From positions 62,001 through 126,000 of the forward strand of contig JAFGBS010000014.1 of NCBI GenBank assembly GCA_016933055.1: a stretch of 64,000 nucleotides of DNA, written 5' to 3'. The DNA comes from Promethearchaeota archaeon. Lineage in GTDB: Archaea > Asgardarchaeota > Lokiarchaeia > Sigyniarchaeales > Promethearchaeaceae. Positions within the stretch are counted from its first letter, which is position 1, and the number at the start of each line of letters is the position of its first letter. Shown in pieces: positions 1 to 9,510 of this stretch. The position numbers and the translations under genes were made by a program. Under the pieces are notes generated by a model. It had not been told where the DNA came from, ran no database searches, and saw nothing but the letters and a program-made list of their open reading frames with translations.

Positions 1-1
1 T

Positions 2-1375
2 TCAGTCATTTCAGTCTGGGTTCTTAATTTAATCAACGCTTTTCGGGTTCATTGGTCATTAGGTATCATCGGTGTTGTAATTTGTATTCTATTTTACTAT
101 TCTAGCATAATTTATGCAAAAAAATTAGCCCCCTATGCTAGCAACACAAGGCAACAATTCAGCAATGTCTCCCAAATGACATCCAGTTCACTAGAAGGGA
201 TACGAGAAATCAAAGGATTTCGATCTGAACTTTGGGCTAAAAGAAGGTTTATAAAAACAAGTAATGCATTACAAGACGCTGAAATTAGAGAGGGAAAAAA
301 GGCAGCATGGTTTTATCCCCATTTATTTGTTACGCTATATACTGCCTCTGTTATTGCGCTTTCTCTGTTCTTTGCTTCCCAGAGCAATCCAGTATTACCC
401 ACCGTGAATCTAGAACAAATTATGGTTATTTCTGGTTACATCTTAATGTTGACAGGAATCTGTGGGGAGTTTGATTGGGCTATGTCTTTTATCGTTAGAG
501 CAAAAGCTGCTGCGGATCGGCTATATAATATCATATATGATTCAGATCTTGGAGAATTTCAAGAAGGCGAAAAATCCCTTGATACGACTTCCACCGATTT
601 AGAGTTTCGAAATGTGAGTTTTAAGTACTCACCACATGAGCCATTTGTTTTGAAAGACATTTCTTTTAAAATTCGGGAGAATCAAACTGTAGCAATAGTG
701 GGGGGACCTGGTTCTGGAAAATCTACGTTAACAAAACTCATTCAACGCTTATATTTACCAACGGAGGGAGAGATCCTTATTGGTAATACTTCAATTACTG
801 ATTTCACAAACCAATCATTACGCAAAGCAATAAGCACAGTTGAGCAAGATATTTTCCTATTTAACTTACCAGTTAAGGATAACATCCGCTTCGGCAAACC
901 TGAAGCTTCTGATAAGATGGTTATTGATGCTGCAAAACTTGCAGAAGCACACGAATTTATCATGGAAATGCCAGAACAATATGACACATTAATTGGAGAA
1001 AGGGGAGTGCGTCTATCGGGAGGACAAGCTCAACGAATTTCAATTGCTCGAGCTCTGCTAATCAATCCAAAAATACTGATAATGGATGACGCAGCAGCCG
1101 CATTGGATGCAAAAACCGAAATAAAGATACAAAAGGCTATTACAACAATTCTGAAAACAAGAACGACAATCATTACCACTCATCGTCTTGCAATAATTAG
1201 CAAAGCTGATAAGGTAATTATACTAGATAAGGGCAAAATCGTTGGAATGGGAAGCCATGAAGAACTGATAAGAAGAAATCACTTTTACCGCCGACTTTTT
1301 GAACAACATTATGAATTACCATCATTAGAAGCAGCTCATGAAGAACTTCTGGAGCAAGGGGGGAGGATATTCTGA
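2..1375 (+). CDS. ABC exporter subunit (TMD-NBD), 5'-truncated
   Basis: The reading frame is open through the left edge, so the true start lies outside the window; about 457 codons are visible. The visible part holds the last membrane helices of a type IV (ABCB-like) exporter and a full nucleotide-binding domain: Walker A GGPGSGKST (nt ~706-732), signature LSGGQ (nt ~1014-1028), Walker B ending in MDD (nt ~1080-1092) and an H-loop histidine (THRL). The catalytic glutamate after Walker B is Asp here. The next gene encodes a second half-transporter, so the two probably form a heterodimer that exports lipid, peptide or drug substrates; the substrate cannot be read from sequence. The Asp substitution is typical of the degenerate site of heterodimeric exporters. 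Confidence 0.93.
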   Translation, partial: SVISVWVLNLINAFRVHWSLGIIGVVICILFYYSSIIYAKKLAPYASNTRQQFSNVSQMTSSSLEGIREIKGFRSELWAKRRFIKTSNALQDAEIREGKKAAWFYPHLFVTLYTASVIALSLFFASQSNPVLPTVNLEQIMVISGYILMLTGICGEFDWAMSFIVRAKAAADRLYNIIYDSDLGEFQEGEKSLDTTSTDLEFRNVSFKYSPHEPFVLKDISFKIRENQTVAIVGGPGSGKSTLTKLIQRLYLPTEGEILIGNTSITDFTNQSLRKAISTVEQDIFLFNLPVKDNIRFGKPEASDKMVIDAAKLAEAHEFIMEMPEQYDTLIGERGVRLSGGQAQRISIARALLINPKILIMDDAAAALDAKTEIKIQKAITTILKTRTTIITTHRLAIISKADKVIILDKGKIVGMGSHEELIRRNHFYRRLFEQHYELPSLEAAHEELLEQGGRIF

Positions 1376-1437
1376 ATAAGAAAAACCAGAAAAAGAAAGA
1401 AGAAGAAAGAACTCATACGGACAAGGAACTTCTCCAG

Positions 1438-3180
1438 ATGTTATGGAGATATGTAAAACCGTATAATAGTATGTTCAATAAACTGGTGATCTTAGTTCTT
1501 GTTAATGTAAGTTTTGGAGTTATCGCACCAATTCTATTTAAACAAGCAATGGAACTTGTAGAACAATCAGAAACAGTCGCAATACGCTATATTCTTCCTT
1601 TTCTAATCGCATATTTTATAATTCGTGTATCCGAATGGTTCTCTCGGGTATTGCAGAGGTATTTTAGCTATCAATTCAATTCAAGGATAACTAACAGTAT
1701 ACGAAAGCATGTGTTTGGAGACATATTATCTAATAAGCTGGATTTTTTTCATAAAACCGAATCAGGAAGATTAACCAGCACGATAACGAATGACGTTCAG
1801 GAATTGTACGACACAGGCGATAGATTCGTATATATTGCCACAAATCTGATTCGATTATTTGTGATTCTGGGAATACTGTTTTATTTTTCCCGTTGGCTTA
1901 CATTTGCATCTCTTTTGTTTCTTCCTTTGGTATTTATTATCGTGTTCATCATGAGGAAATATACCCGTAGAGTGAGTAGAAAATGGCGGAAAAATTTTGC
2001 AATAGTAAATCAAAATTTCAGTGAATCAATGAGATCGATTCAGATTTGCAAGGCATTTAATCAAGAGCAAAAAAATATATCTCGCATGAGAGAACTCAAT
2101 GAAGAGACATACCGATCATCTGTGAAGAGAGGTTTTGCGATTTTTATTATTGGACCCATTAATGATTTTTTTCGGCACATCCTAACTATTATTATTCTTG
2201 TGGTCGGTACGATGGAGTATAACAACCGGAGTAATTTTTCGGTTTCCGCGTTTTTTTTATTCATATTCCTTTTGGATTATTATTACTATCCCATTTTAGC
2301 ACTTGCACGGAACGTGAGTTCATTCCAGAGTGCTTTTGCAATCCTAGATCGTATCTTAAAAATAACTGAAGATCAGAATATCAAGGAAGAAGATAGTGCT
2401 GGTTTCAGAGCATCAAGTTTTAAAGGTGAGATAGAATTCAAGGGTGTAACTTTTTCTTACATTCCAGATAGTCCAGTCATTAAAAATATTTCGTTTAAAC
2501 TACAGCCCGGACAAAGAATAGCACTTGTTGGGCATACGGGTTCCGGAAAAACTACAATTGCATCACTGCTTCTAAGGTTTTATGATGTAGACACAGGAGA
2601 AATCTTGTTAGATGGTAAAAACATCCAGTCTTATGACCTAGATAATCTGAGAAAAAAAATAGGCTTAGTAAATCAACGTGTTCTTCTAATTCAAGGAACC
2701 ATTCGGGATAATTTGATCCTGGGCAATCCCAATGCGACGGATGAAGATATTTGGCAAGCTTTGGATGCAGTTCAGGCGAGAGAATTTATTGAATCAATTG
2801 GGCTAGATTTTGAGGTATCGGATGATGGTAAAAACCTGTCAGCAGGACAGCGTCAAATGGTCTCCTATGCAAGAGTATTATTGACTAATCCAGAAATAAT
2901 TGTGGCTGATGAAGCAACATCGGCTGTAGATTTGTACACAGAATCTAAAATACAGGATGCAACCGATATTTTATTAGAAGGGAGGTCAAGTATTGTAATA
3001 GCTCACCGTTTAACCACAATCCTTAAAAGTGATAAAATTATTGTGATAAAAGACGGAGAAATCGTACAACAAGGCACTCATAACGAATTAAGTAAAATTT
3101 TCGGACCATATCAAGAGATGTATCAATTATACTTTCAAACTCAGTCAGCTAAATACTTAGAAGTTATCAAAACTAGTTAA
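1438..3180 (+). CDS. ABC exporter subunit (TMD-NBD), partner of the upstream gene
   Basis: A complete half-transporter of 580 residues: six-helix membrane domain (about 1-300), then a nucleotide-binding domain with Walker A GHTGSGKTT (~365-373), signature LSAGQ instead of LSGGQ (~467), Walker B with canonical DE and an AHRL H-loop. The altered signature would pair with the Asp-bearing Walker B of the upstream subunit, giving one consensus and one degenerate ATP site. The first ATG is at 1438, but the frame is open back to the upstream stop and no ATG, GTG or TTG lies between. A GGGAGG Shine-Dalgarno at 1361-1366 sits 5 nt before an in-frame CTG at 1372 that overlaps the upstream TGA, so the protein may carry about 22 extra lysine-rich residues. 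Confidence 0.93.
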   Translation: MLWRYVKPYNSMFNKLVILVLVNVSFGVIAPILFKQAMELVEQSETVAIRYILPFLIAYFIIRVSEWFSRVLQRYFSYQFNSRITNSIRKHVFGDILSNKLDFFHKTESGRLTSTITNDVQELYDTGDRFVYIATNLIRLFVILGILFYFSRWLTFASLLFLPLVFIIVFIMRKYTRRVSRKWRKNFAIVNQNFSESMRSIQICKAFNQEQKNISRMRELNEETYRSSVKRGFAIFIIGPINDFFRHILTIIILVVGTMEYNNRSNFSVSAFFLFIFLLDYYYYPILALARNVSSFQSAFAILDRILKITEDQNIKEEDSAGFRASSFKGEIEFKGVTFSYIPDSPVIKNISFKLQPGQRIALVGHTGSGKTTIASLLLRFYDVDTGEILLDGKNIQSYDLDNLRKKIGLVNQRVLLIQGTIRDNLILGNPNATDEDIWQALDAVQAREFIESIGLDFEVSDDGKNLSAGQRQMVSYARVLLTNPEIIVADEATSAVDLYTESKIQDATDILLEGRSSIVIAHRLTTILKSDKIIVIKDGEIVQQGTHNELSKIFGPYQEMYQLYFQTQSAKYLEVIKTS

Positions 3181-3216
3181 ACAGTATGAAAGAAACCTTC
3201 TGAATAAGAAATTTTA

Positions 3217-4215
3217 CTAAGAAGGAATAACTTTTCGCAATTCATCCTTCTTTTTCATACGATCTAGCCCAAATTGTTTAAGATCTTTTGCACGCATTCT
3301 GAGTGTTACTTCAGTAATATGGGATAATTTCGCTATCTCGTTTTGTGTTCGATTTTCTCCCAGTAACTTAGATGCCGTATAAATTGCTGCTGCTGCTAAT
3401 CCTTTTGGGTCTTTTCCCTCAGTTGGCATCCCATTTTCTTTTGCGATTTTTAATAATTCAATAGCTTTATTACGAGTATCCATACTGAGTTTTAATTCTT
3501 CAATGAATTTATCTATATATCGAATTGCACCAAAGTGTTTTATTTTTACACCCATTTCTGGTAAAATTTTTAACAAAATTAAGCGATAACTCTTAATTAC
3601 ATTTTTTTTAGGTAATTCTGCAATGTCGAGAATTTCCTCGATAGTCCTCGGAATTTCGTGAATCCGAAGTGCAGCAAAAATAGAAGCTGCTAATAATGTA
3701 TCTATACTTCGTCCCATAGTTAATTTCTTTTTGACAGCATTAGTATAGATTCTGAGGGCATCTTCTTCTACAGCATCAGGAAGGTTAAGTCGTTCCTTTA
3801 ATCTCTGGAGATTTGGTAAAGCTATCCACAAGTTGCGTTCGTAGGAAGTAGTAAGAGAACGATGGATTTTTGCCAAACGATGGTATTTTTGCTTTCCCCT
3901 GGGGGATAACAGACTACCTTTAGCATCCGTATTTCCTTGAATTACTGTACGAGGCCCAATGGGGCTATAAACGGGTTCCGCAGATTTTCGTTTCGCGATT
4001 TCATCCTGTGTGAAAGCTCGTCGTGGAGAAGAATCTAATACTTGTTCATCGTATACCATGCCACAATTTAAGCATACGAAAAATCCATCTTGCTCCTTGA
4101 TAAGAGGTTCATCGCAACATGGATTATCAATGATATAATTATTCTCCTTCTTATCGAGTTTTGGTGATTTTTTTTTCGATGGAGGGTTGTCTGTCATAGT
4201 AGTATTTTCCTTCAC
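3217..4215 (-). CDS. tfb: transcription initiation factor TFB (TFIIB homologue)
   Basis: Archaeal TFB bridges TBP and RNA polymerase at promoters. The 332-residue protein has an N-terminal zinc-ribbon region (~30-55), a B-reader/linker region (SSPRRAFTQDEI, SPIGPRTVI) and two cyclin repeats (~125-325) ending in a TFIIB-type helix-turn-helix (TQNEIAKLSHITEVTLRMRAK). The ribbon is unusual: the first metal knuckle, normally CxxC, reads CC (residues 33-34), while the second is intact (CLNC, 48-51). The upstream start is GTG at 4215; ATG at 4197 (MTDNPPSKKK) is an alternative. It is monocistronic and convergent with the ABC genes. Confidence 0.93.
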   Translation of the reverse strand: MKENTTMTDNPPSKKKSPKLDKKENNYIIDNPCCDEPLIKEQDGFFVCLNCGMVYDEQVLDSSPRRAFTQDEIAKRKSAEPVYSPIGPRTVIQGNTDAKGSLLSPRGKQKYHRLAKIHRSLTTSYERNLWIALPNLQRLKERLNLPDAVEEDALRIYTNAVKKKLTMGRSIDTLLAASIFAALRIHEIPRTIEEILDIAELPKKNVIKSYRLILLKILPEMGVKIKHFGAIRYIDKFIEELKLSMDTRNKAIELLKIAKENGMPTEGKDPKGLAAAAIYTASKLLGENRTQNEIAKLSHITEVTLRMRAKDLKQFGLDRMKKKDELRKVIPS

Positions 4216-4383
4216 ACAGATTGAAACGTATTGAACTTGAATACGTAAATTTTAAAGTTTTGTTGAAACGCATTTTTTGTTTGTTATTCTTGATTCAATA
4301 TGGAATTTTTCTCCTTAAAAATAGTTCCATACATAATATCACTGGTTTAATATATTCTGAGATCCACAGTTAGATTACTCTTA

Positions 4384-7197
4384 TCAACTGGGTTGATATT
4401 TTTTTGCTACACGTCGCCAATAATCTGCAAACATGGATGAAATGTGTGTGACCATTGGAGATAATTCCGACATAATTGCTGTAGTTTCATCCTCTTTAGG
4501 AGCAACTGGGGCTATTAAAATCTCTTCATTATCATGGTATGCAGCAAAAAAATCTTTTTGTGTATAGGAATATAATTCTATACCACTTTCATATGCTTGA
4601 TTGACTAAATTTATATCTTTCACAGTGTCCAAATTCGTGCAAATAATGAATTTTCTTCCCTTTTTATGGATCTCCATGATTAGTTTCCAATTTAAATCTT
4701 CAAATTTGGGTACTAAAAGAAAAACTGATGCTTTAGATCGTGAAATCATATCTTCTATATGTAGCTTTATCATTTCTTCTCCCGTAATGATCCAAGATTT
4801 CTCAGCATCGAACAATTTACTATCAACAAGGTTTTTCCAAATATCTTTCATCATTTCCCTTGGCTGATTGAGAGTATCAGCCGCTGAGTTTACGGTTTCT
4901 TCCAAACTGTTACGTATCTGTGTTAATTTTGCAAATAAATCCGTTTGAAAGTTCTGACCGATTTCTTGTACCGTATTTTCAATTTGTTTAGAAATTAGAT
5001 TCGATGATTCATTTATTTGCTGGAAAGAATTTTCCATTTTTGTGTGAATATTATTTACCGTTGAATGTATAGAATCTTCAACATATTGGATTTTGCTCTG
5101 TAATTCAGTTGAAGTGTCATCTACTGAACTGGAAAATGCATCTTTTATGTCTTGAGTATTAGAAATAAATGTGTTTTTCATGTCTTCAATTAAATGCACA
5201 ATTTCTTCTTTGGTCGAATTAATGGTTTCTGTATTTTGTTCAAAAAGAGCTGTGATGTTAGGATTTAATCCCATTTCAAAGTGGTTAATGGTGTCCTTCA
5301 TTGCTTCACTAGCCTTATCCAAAGAAAAACTGGCATTTTGAGCTAAAATTTCCAATATTTGTTTATTTTTCTTCATGTTTTCTTTAATTATTGTGTCTTG
5401 GTTTTCAATGGTTTGTTGGGCTAGTTCCCGAATTTTATTAATTCTTTCATCTACTGTTTGGAGTAGTTTGCTAGATTCTGTTTTTAAGCTTTCATCGATG
5501 AGTTTTGCAATCTCATCAATATCTAATAACAAAAGTTTGCTGTTCTGTTTTAAAATATCTAATGTAGAATTAAAAGAACCTTCTGCTTGACCCGAATTTT
5601 CAGTATATATATTTCCAATAGATTTTAATGCTGTTTCGTAGCCTTTTTGTAAAATAGAGCGAAATTCTGAACTGATATTATCGCTAGTATCCGAAATTTT
5701 TGTTTTTATGTCTTCATTGAATGTAGTATACAAGTTCGATTGCGTGGATGTGAATTCCACATTTTTCTGATTTAATTGGTCCAAATTTCTCTTTAATGAT
5801 CCTTGAAAATCAACTAACTTATCATTTATGTTGTTCTTGAAGGTGTTTTCATAAGCTTTTCCAGTTTCCTCCATCCGCTTTATGTATTCATTTTGAATTT
5901 TATTGAGTTCCGTAATTACCTCACTTTTAAATTTAGTGATTTCGTCGTGTATTGATTTTCCGATTACGGATTTTAACTGGGTGCTGCCCTCATTTATGGA
6001 ACTAATCGTATCATTGAGAATCTTTGAAAACATCTCACCCCAGTCTTTATGGGAATCCTGAATTGAAGATAATGAATCCTTAACGAGAGAATCAGTTTTA
6101 CTTAATAAATCTGATTGGACTTTAGTCATTTGGTTTGAAGTGGAACTCATCAAATCGGTTACTTGGGATCGAATTTTTTCCTTTAATTCATTTTGCTGAG
6201 CTCCTAAAGCGTTGATAAGTTGTTCTTCTGTATTTTGCACTTCTGCATAAGTATTGTCAAAATTCTTCTTGATTTCCCCACTCGAGTTAGAAAACATGGT
6301 ATTCGAGGTTTTTATAACACTATCTAATGTATTTTTTGAGATGTCTTCAGCATTTCGAATTGCTTGAGCAATAGTTTCCGCAGAATTTTCTACATTTTCT
6401 TTTAATACTTGTTGTGCCTCGATACTAATTTTCTCCATTTTTTCGTCCATTCGTTCCGCTTGCTCGGATACTAGACCTTTCGTCTTAGTAAGAGATTCAT
6501 CTATCACTAGTTGTTGGTTCACAAAGAACTTGGATAGATCATTTTGACGGAGATTAATTTTCTCTTTATAATTTTTGACCAGTGTTTGGGTTTGATCTGA
6601 ATAATACGATTGGGAATCAATCAATTTTTTATCAAAATCCTCAACAGAAGTATTAATTTTGGTATCAAATGCATCGATTTGGGTATTCTTGGTAGCATTT
6701 AATTGGTCTTCTACAGATTTCTTTAGTTCTTGCAGGATTTTATCCATCTCTTGAGCCGTATTGTTTATATCACCGCTTGCAGTCTGTTTTATTTCTTTAA
6801 TTTTTTCATTTAATGATGCGATGGAGGAGGTAATAGCAGATTGAGTATTTTCAGATATTGAACTACTCGCAATTTTTTGATTCTTAGTAATTTCGTGTAA
6901 TTTTTTCACAATTTCTGATTTTTCAGTTTCAAATTTATCCAAGTAGTTTAAATATTCCTTAATCGGAGTGAGAGGAATGTAGCGAGGAACAATACCAGGC
7001 AGTTTTTTGAGTAACTTCTTTTGCTCTAACTTCTTTAAATAATCATCTATTTTTTTAACGGGTTTCTTTATTTTGAGAGAAGTAACCATGGATAATGTTA
7101 TATATCCCCTTAGCAATGCCAGTTCATAAATTTGTATTTCCTCATCACTCAAATCTTTAAATAGGGTATTTAAATCAGTTTTCATAGATTCTACCAT
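4384..7197 (-). CDS. giant TrmB-type HTH / coiled-coil protein with C-terminal TrmB-like effector domain
   Basis: The 937 residues fall into three parts. Residues ~1-85 resemble the winged-helix domain of TrmB-family regulators (LSDEEIQIYELALLRGYIT... two-helix linker). Residues ~95-770 are an almost uninterrupted polar, heptad-rich segment full of Ser, Thr, Asn, Gln and Lys, reminiscent of chemoreceptor signalling helices or tropomyosin-like rods. Residues ~785-937 return to a compact alpha/beta fold (MIKLHIEDMISRSKASVFLLVP) like the PLD-like effector half of TrmB proteins. A normal TrmB protein is about 250-350 residues, so this looks like one split by a ~670-residue rod. No signal peptide or membrane segment was seen. 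Function is unknown: DNA-binding plus scaffold is inference. Confidence 0.8.
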   Translation of the reverse strand: MVESMKTDLNTLFKDLSDEEIQIYELALLRGYITLSMVTSLKIKKPVKKIDDYLKKLEQKKLLKKLPGIVPRYIPLTPIKEYLNYLDKFETEKSEIVKKLHEITKNQKIASSSISENTQSAITSSIASLNEKIKEIKQTASGDINNTAQEMDKILQELKKSVEDQLNATKNTQIDAFDTKINTSVEDFDKKLIDSQSYYSDQTQTLVKNYKEKINLRQNDLSKFFVNQQLVIDESLTKTKGLVSEQAERMDEKMEKISIEAQQVLKENVENSAETIAQAIRNAEDISKNTLDSVIKTSNTMFSNSSGEIKKNFDNTYAEVQNTEEQLINALGAQQNELKEKIRSQVTDLMSSTSNQMTKVQSDLLSKTDSLVKDSLSSIQDSHKDWGEMFSKILNDTISSINEGSTQLKSVIGKSIHDEITKFKSEVITELNKIQNEYIKRMEETGKAYENTFKNNINDKLVDFQGSLKRNLDQLNQKNVEFTSTQSNLYTTFNEDIKTKISDTSDNISSEFRSILQKGYETALKSIGNIYTENSGQAEGSFNSTLDILKQNSKLLLLDIDEIAKLIDESLKTESSKLLQTVDERINKIRELAQQTIENQDTIIKENMKKNKQILEILAQNASFSLDKASEAMKDTINHFEMGLNPNITALFEQNTETINSTKEEIVHLIEDMKNTFISNTQDIKDAFSSSVDDTSTELQSKIQYVEDSIHSTVNNIHTKMENSFQQINESSNLISKQIENTVQEIGQNFQTDLFAKLTQIRNSLEETVNSAADTLNQPREMMKDIWKNLVDSKLFDAEKSWIITGEEMIKLHIEDMISRSKASVFLLVPKFEDLNWKLIMEIHKKGRKFIICTNLDTVKDINLVNQAYESGIELYSYTQKDFFAAYHDNEEILIAPVAPKEDETTAIMSELSPMVTHISSMFADYWRRVAKKYQPS

Positions 7198-7448
7198 TTT
7201 TTACCTAAACTCCATTTAGCTAAGTTTCTAATATTAACATGTAGTTTAATTTTTTACCTATTACTGTGAGTAAAACCTCTTCATTAAAGTTTATTTTTTT
7301 CTTAGAAATAAGATATATCAATAGTATTATAAAAGATTACAGAATTAGAGTAAATTTAAAAAGGGTTTATAATCTAATATTAGCAATTTTTATATATCTT
7401 AGTGTTCAATCTTAATAGAAAACTAGTTTATGTACAGCAGAAGAAAGT

Positions 7449-7456
7449 ATTTATAT
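7449..7456 (+). promoter_or_regulatory. TATA box of the 7486 gene
   Basis: TTTATATA lies 30 nt before the ATG at 7486. Archaeal transcription normally starts about 25 nt downstream of the TATA centre, so the mRNA would have a very short leader or none. Confidence 0.5.
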
Positions 7457-7485
7457 ATAATTTCGAGTAGAATAAAGGGAAAACC

Positions 7486-9510
7486 ATGGAAAACAAATTG
7501 GAGATATTCTTTCGAAGATTTACTGATAGTGTGATTGATTTTTATGATATTCCAGAAATTGTAAAATTTTTACAAACAGAGATTGAACGAAAGCGTAAAA
7601 TTTATCCATATTGGAAGAAGAAAGTTCGGTTCTCCTATGCAGCCTACCAAAAAACCCATTCATCCGAAAAAAAAACCCCCCCCCAATTGAATTCACACCC
7701 AAGTATATTGCAATATTTTTATCATGACGACCGATTTTCAGAAGATAAACAAATTCCAGATGACAATATTAACAAGATTATTCCATTTGAAGATAATTTA
7801 GAATCTATTCCTTTTTTTAAAAAGAAGAGTTTCGATTTTTTTTCTTATTTTTTCACCGAAATTATGCCATTCGATCAAAAAGAACTCAGTTTAACTCAGT
7901 TTCCTACAAATATTTACAAGGATATTTTCCTTGATTTCCGATATAATTTCTCAGATCCCGAGATTCTCGCAATTTCTCAACTAAAACGACATTATCAATT
8001 ATTAGAAAAGCTCGAAAAAATTATTGAATATTTATTTTCATGTTTCGTACATATTTATGGTATAGAACTGGGTGGGATTATTCCAGAAAATTTTCAGATT
8101 GAGTTAATTTCAGCAGTAAGTCATCTACAAACGACAAATCATATTGATTTTGTAATTACAATACGACAGCGAGAACGTAATTTAAAAGATTTTTTTCTCA
8201 ATTCCCATATTTACCAATTTTCTGAATATTTTGGACAAATACCAAGTACTTTGAAAAATAAACTTAAAATGCAAAAAGATTTAGTATATTTATTTGCCCT
8301 AGAACGCTACTTTACTTTGAAACCAGATATTATTTCTGTATTAGCTCGTGTTTTCAAAAAAAGTATTGCATTGAGACATATAACTCCTATATTAGATATA
8401 CTCAACTTTGTGTTTTCCCGGGTTGAGGATTCCGAATTTGATACTCAGGATATTCTTAAAGAAGTGACCGAAAAGTACACTGATAATCCACAAAAACAAG
8501 CTGCATTTAGGCATTTATTTAATTTTTGTAATAAAAATGCAGTGTTATTTGGGACTTTTCAATCCAATAATCGATCTCAACTGGAAGAGCAATTTAGATT
8601 GTTCTTTTTATATAATTTACAATTTTTTGGAGAAAGGGCAACAATTGGTCAAACTTATCATTCCGACGTAATATTTCTACCAGAAACGTTTAGAACACAG
8701 ATTAATGACTTAGAACAACAATTTCCATTGTTTAAACAATATTTTTGTGTGTTTCAAAACTTTTTGCACGCAGCCTTTGAAATTTCTTCCAATCCAGCAT
8801 TTAGAGTAGTATTCAAGTATATTTTTCGTAATAAGGTAGAAGATATGAATGAAGACTTTTTCTCTGCGTTCATTTCTTCCTTGAATGAAAGATTGTTACA
8901 GGAAATTAAGAGATTGAATGAAAAAATAAATGGAGAAGGAATCAGCTATTCTAATGTGGTTGATTTTATCATAAAAACAATTTATCATTCTGTAAACACT
9001 ATTTTTCTCGCAGATGATCCATTGCAAGCGAGTAAAAATTTCAAAGATTCCATAAGTAGGTATTCTCCTAAGAATATTGCTTTAAGGGCTTTGGAATTAC
9101 TTTTTTTCAAAGAAATACCTTTATCAGATAATAATTGGATGAACTATAATTTAAGTCGAAATAAAGAGAAAGTCATCAATCAATTTCAAGATTATTTGAG
9201 AATACCTAAAGATTATTTCTTTTCTAATAAAAAACTTCTGCACATTAGTATGAAACAGTTCTATTCCATAGAATCAGAAATAGTTCTGGAGAAATGGTTT
9301 GTCAAATATATTATTCTTCCTTTTATCACTTTCACTGATAGGATCTATAAGGAGGTCAAAAAAAAAGGACAGATCCTAACTAAAGACAACATTGTTGCAG
9401 AAATGAACTTTCAAATTTCTCGTGGTATAATAAATACGCAAACTCTGGATTATTTAGAAGTGCTCTGTGAAAAAATGGCTGAATCATTTACTGATGCACT
9501 CACTACCTAG
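7486..9510 (+). CDS. hypothetical protein, 674 aa, carrying an A9C9 homopolymer tract
   Basis: I do not recognise this protein. It is soluble, rich in Phe, Ile, Lys and Asn, predicted mainly helical, with no signal peptide, membrane helix or recognisable motif. The start is ATG at 7486, 30 nt below a TATA box and just after an AAGGGAAAA purine stretch. Within the N-terminal quarter the coding strand carries nine A followed by nine C (7667-7684), translated as KKTPP, in a low-complexity polar stretch that separates the first ~60 residues from the rest. Its last 8 bp overlap the 3' end of mobB on the other strand. Residues ~120-670 look like a helical-repeat or scaffold protein, but this is only an impression. 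Confidence 0.75.
   Translation: MENKLEIFFRRFTDSVIDFYDIPEIVKFLQTEIERKRKIYPYWKKKVRFSYAAYQKTHSSEKKTPPQLNSHPSILQYFYHDDRFSEDKQIPDDNINKIIPFEDNLESIPFFKKKSFDFFSYFFTEIMPFDQKELSLTQFPTNIYKDIFLDFRYNFSDPEILAISQLKRHYQLLEKLEKIIEYLFSCFVHIYGIELGGIIPENFQIELISAVSHLQTTNHIDFVITIRQRERNLKDFFLNSHIYQFSEYFGQIPSTLKNKLKMQKDLVYLFALERYFTLKPDIISVLARVFKKSIALRHITPILDILNFVFSRVEDSEFDTQDILKEVTEKYTDNPQKQAAFRHLFNFCNKNAVLFGTFQSNNRSQLEEQFRLFFLYNLQFFGERATIGQTYHSDVIFLPETFRTQINDLEQQFPLFKQYFCVFQNFLHAAFEISSNPAFRVVFKYIFRNKVEDMNEDFFSAFISSLNERLLQEIKRLNEKINGEGISYSNVVDFIIKTIYHSVNTIFLADDPLQASKNFKDSISRYSPKNIALRALELLFFKEIPLSDNNWMNYNLSRNKEKVINQFQDYLRIPKDYFFSNKKLLHISMKQFYSIESEIVLEKWFVKYIILPFITFTDRIYKEVKKKGQILTKDNIVAEMNFQISRGIINTQTLDYLEVLCEKMAESFTDALTT
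7667..7684 (+). repeat. A9C9 homopolymer tract inside a coding region
   Basis: Nine A (7667-7675) are directly followed by nine C (7676-7684). Loss or gain of one base in either run would shift the frame and remove about 90% of the protein. Confidence 0.95.
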
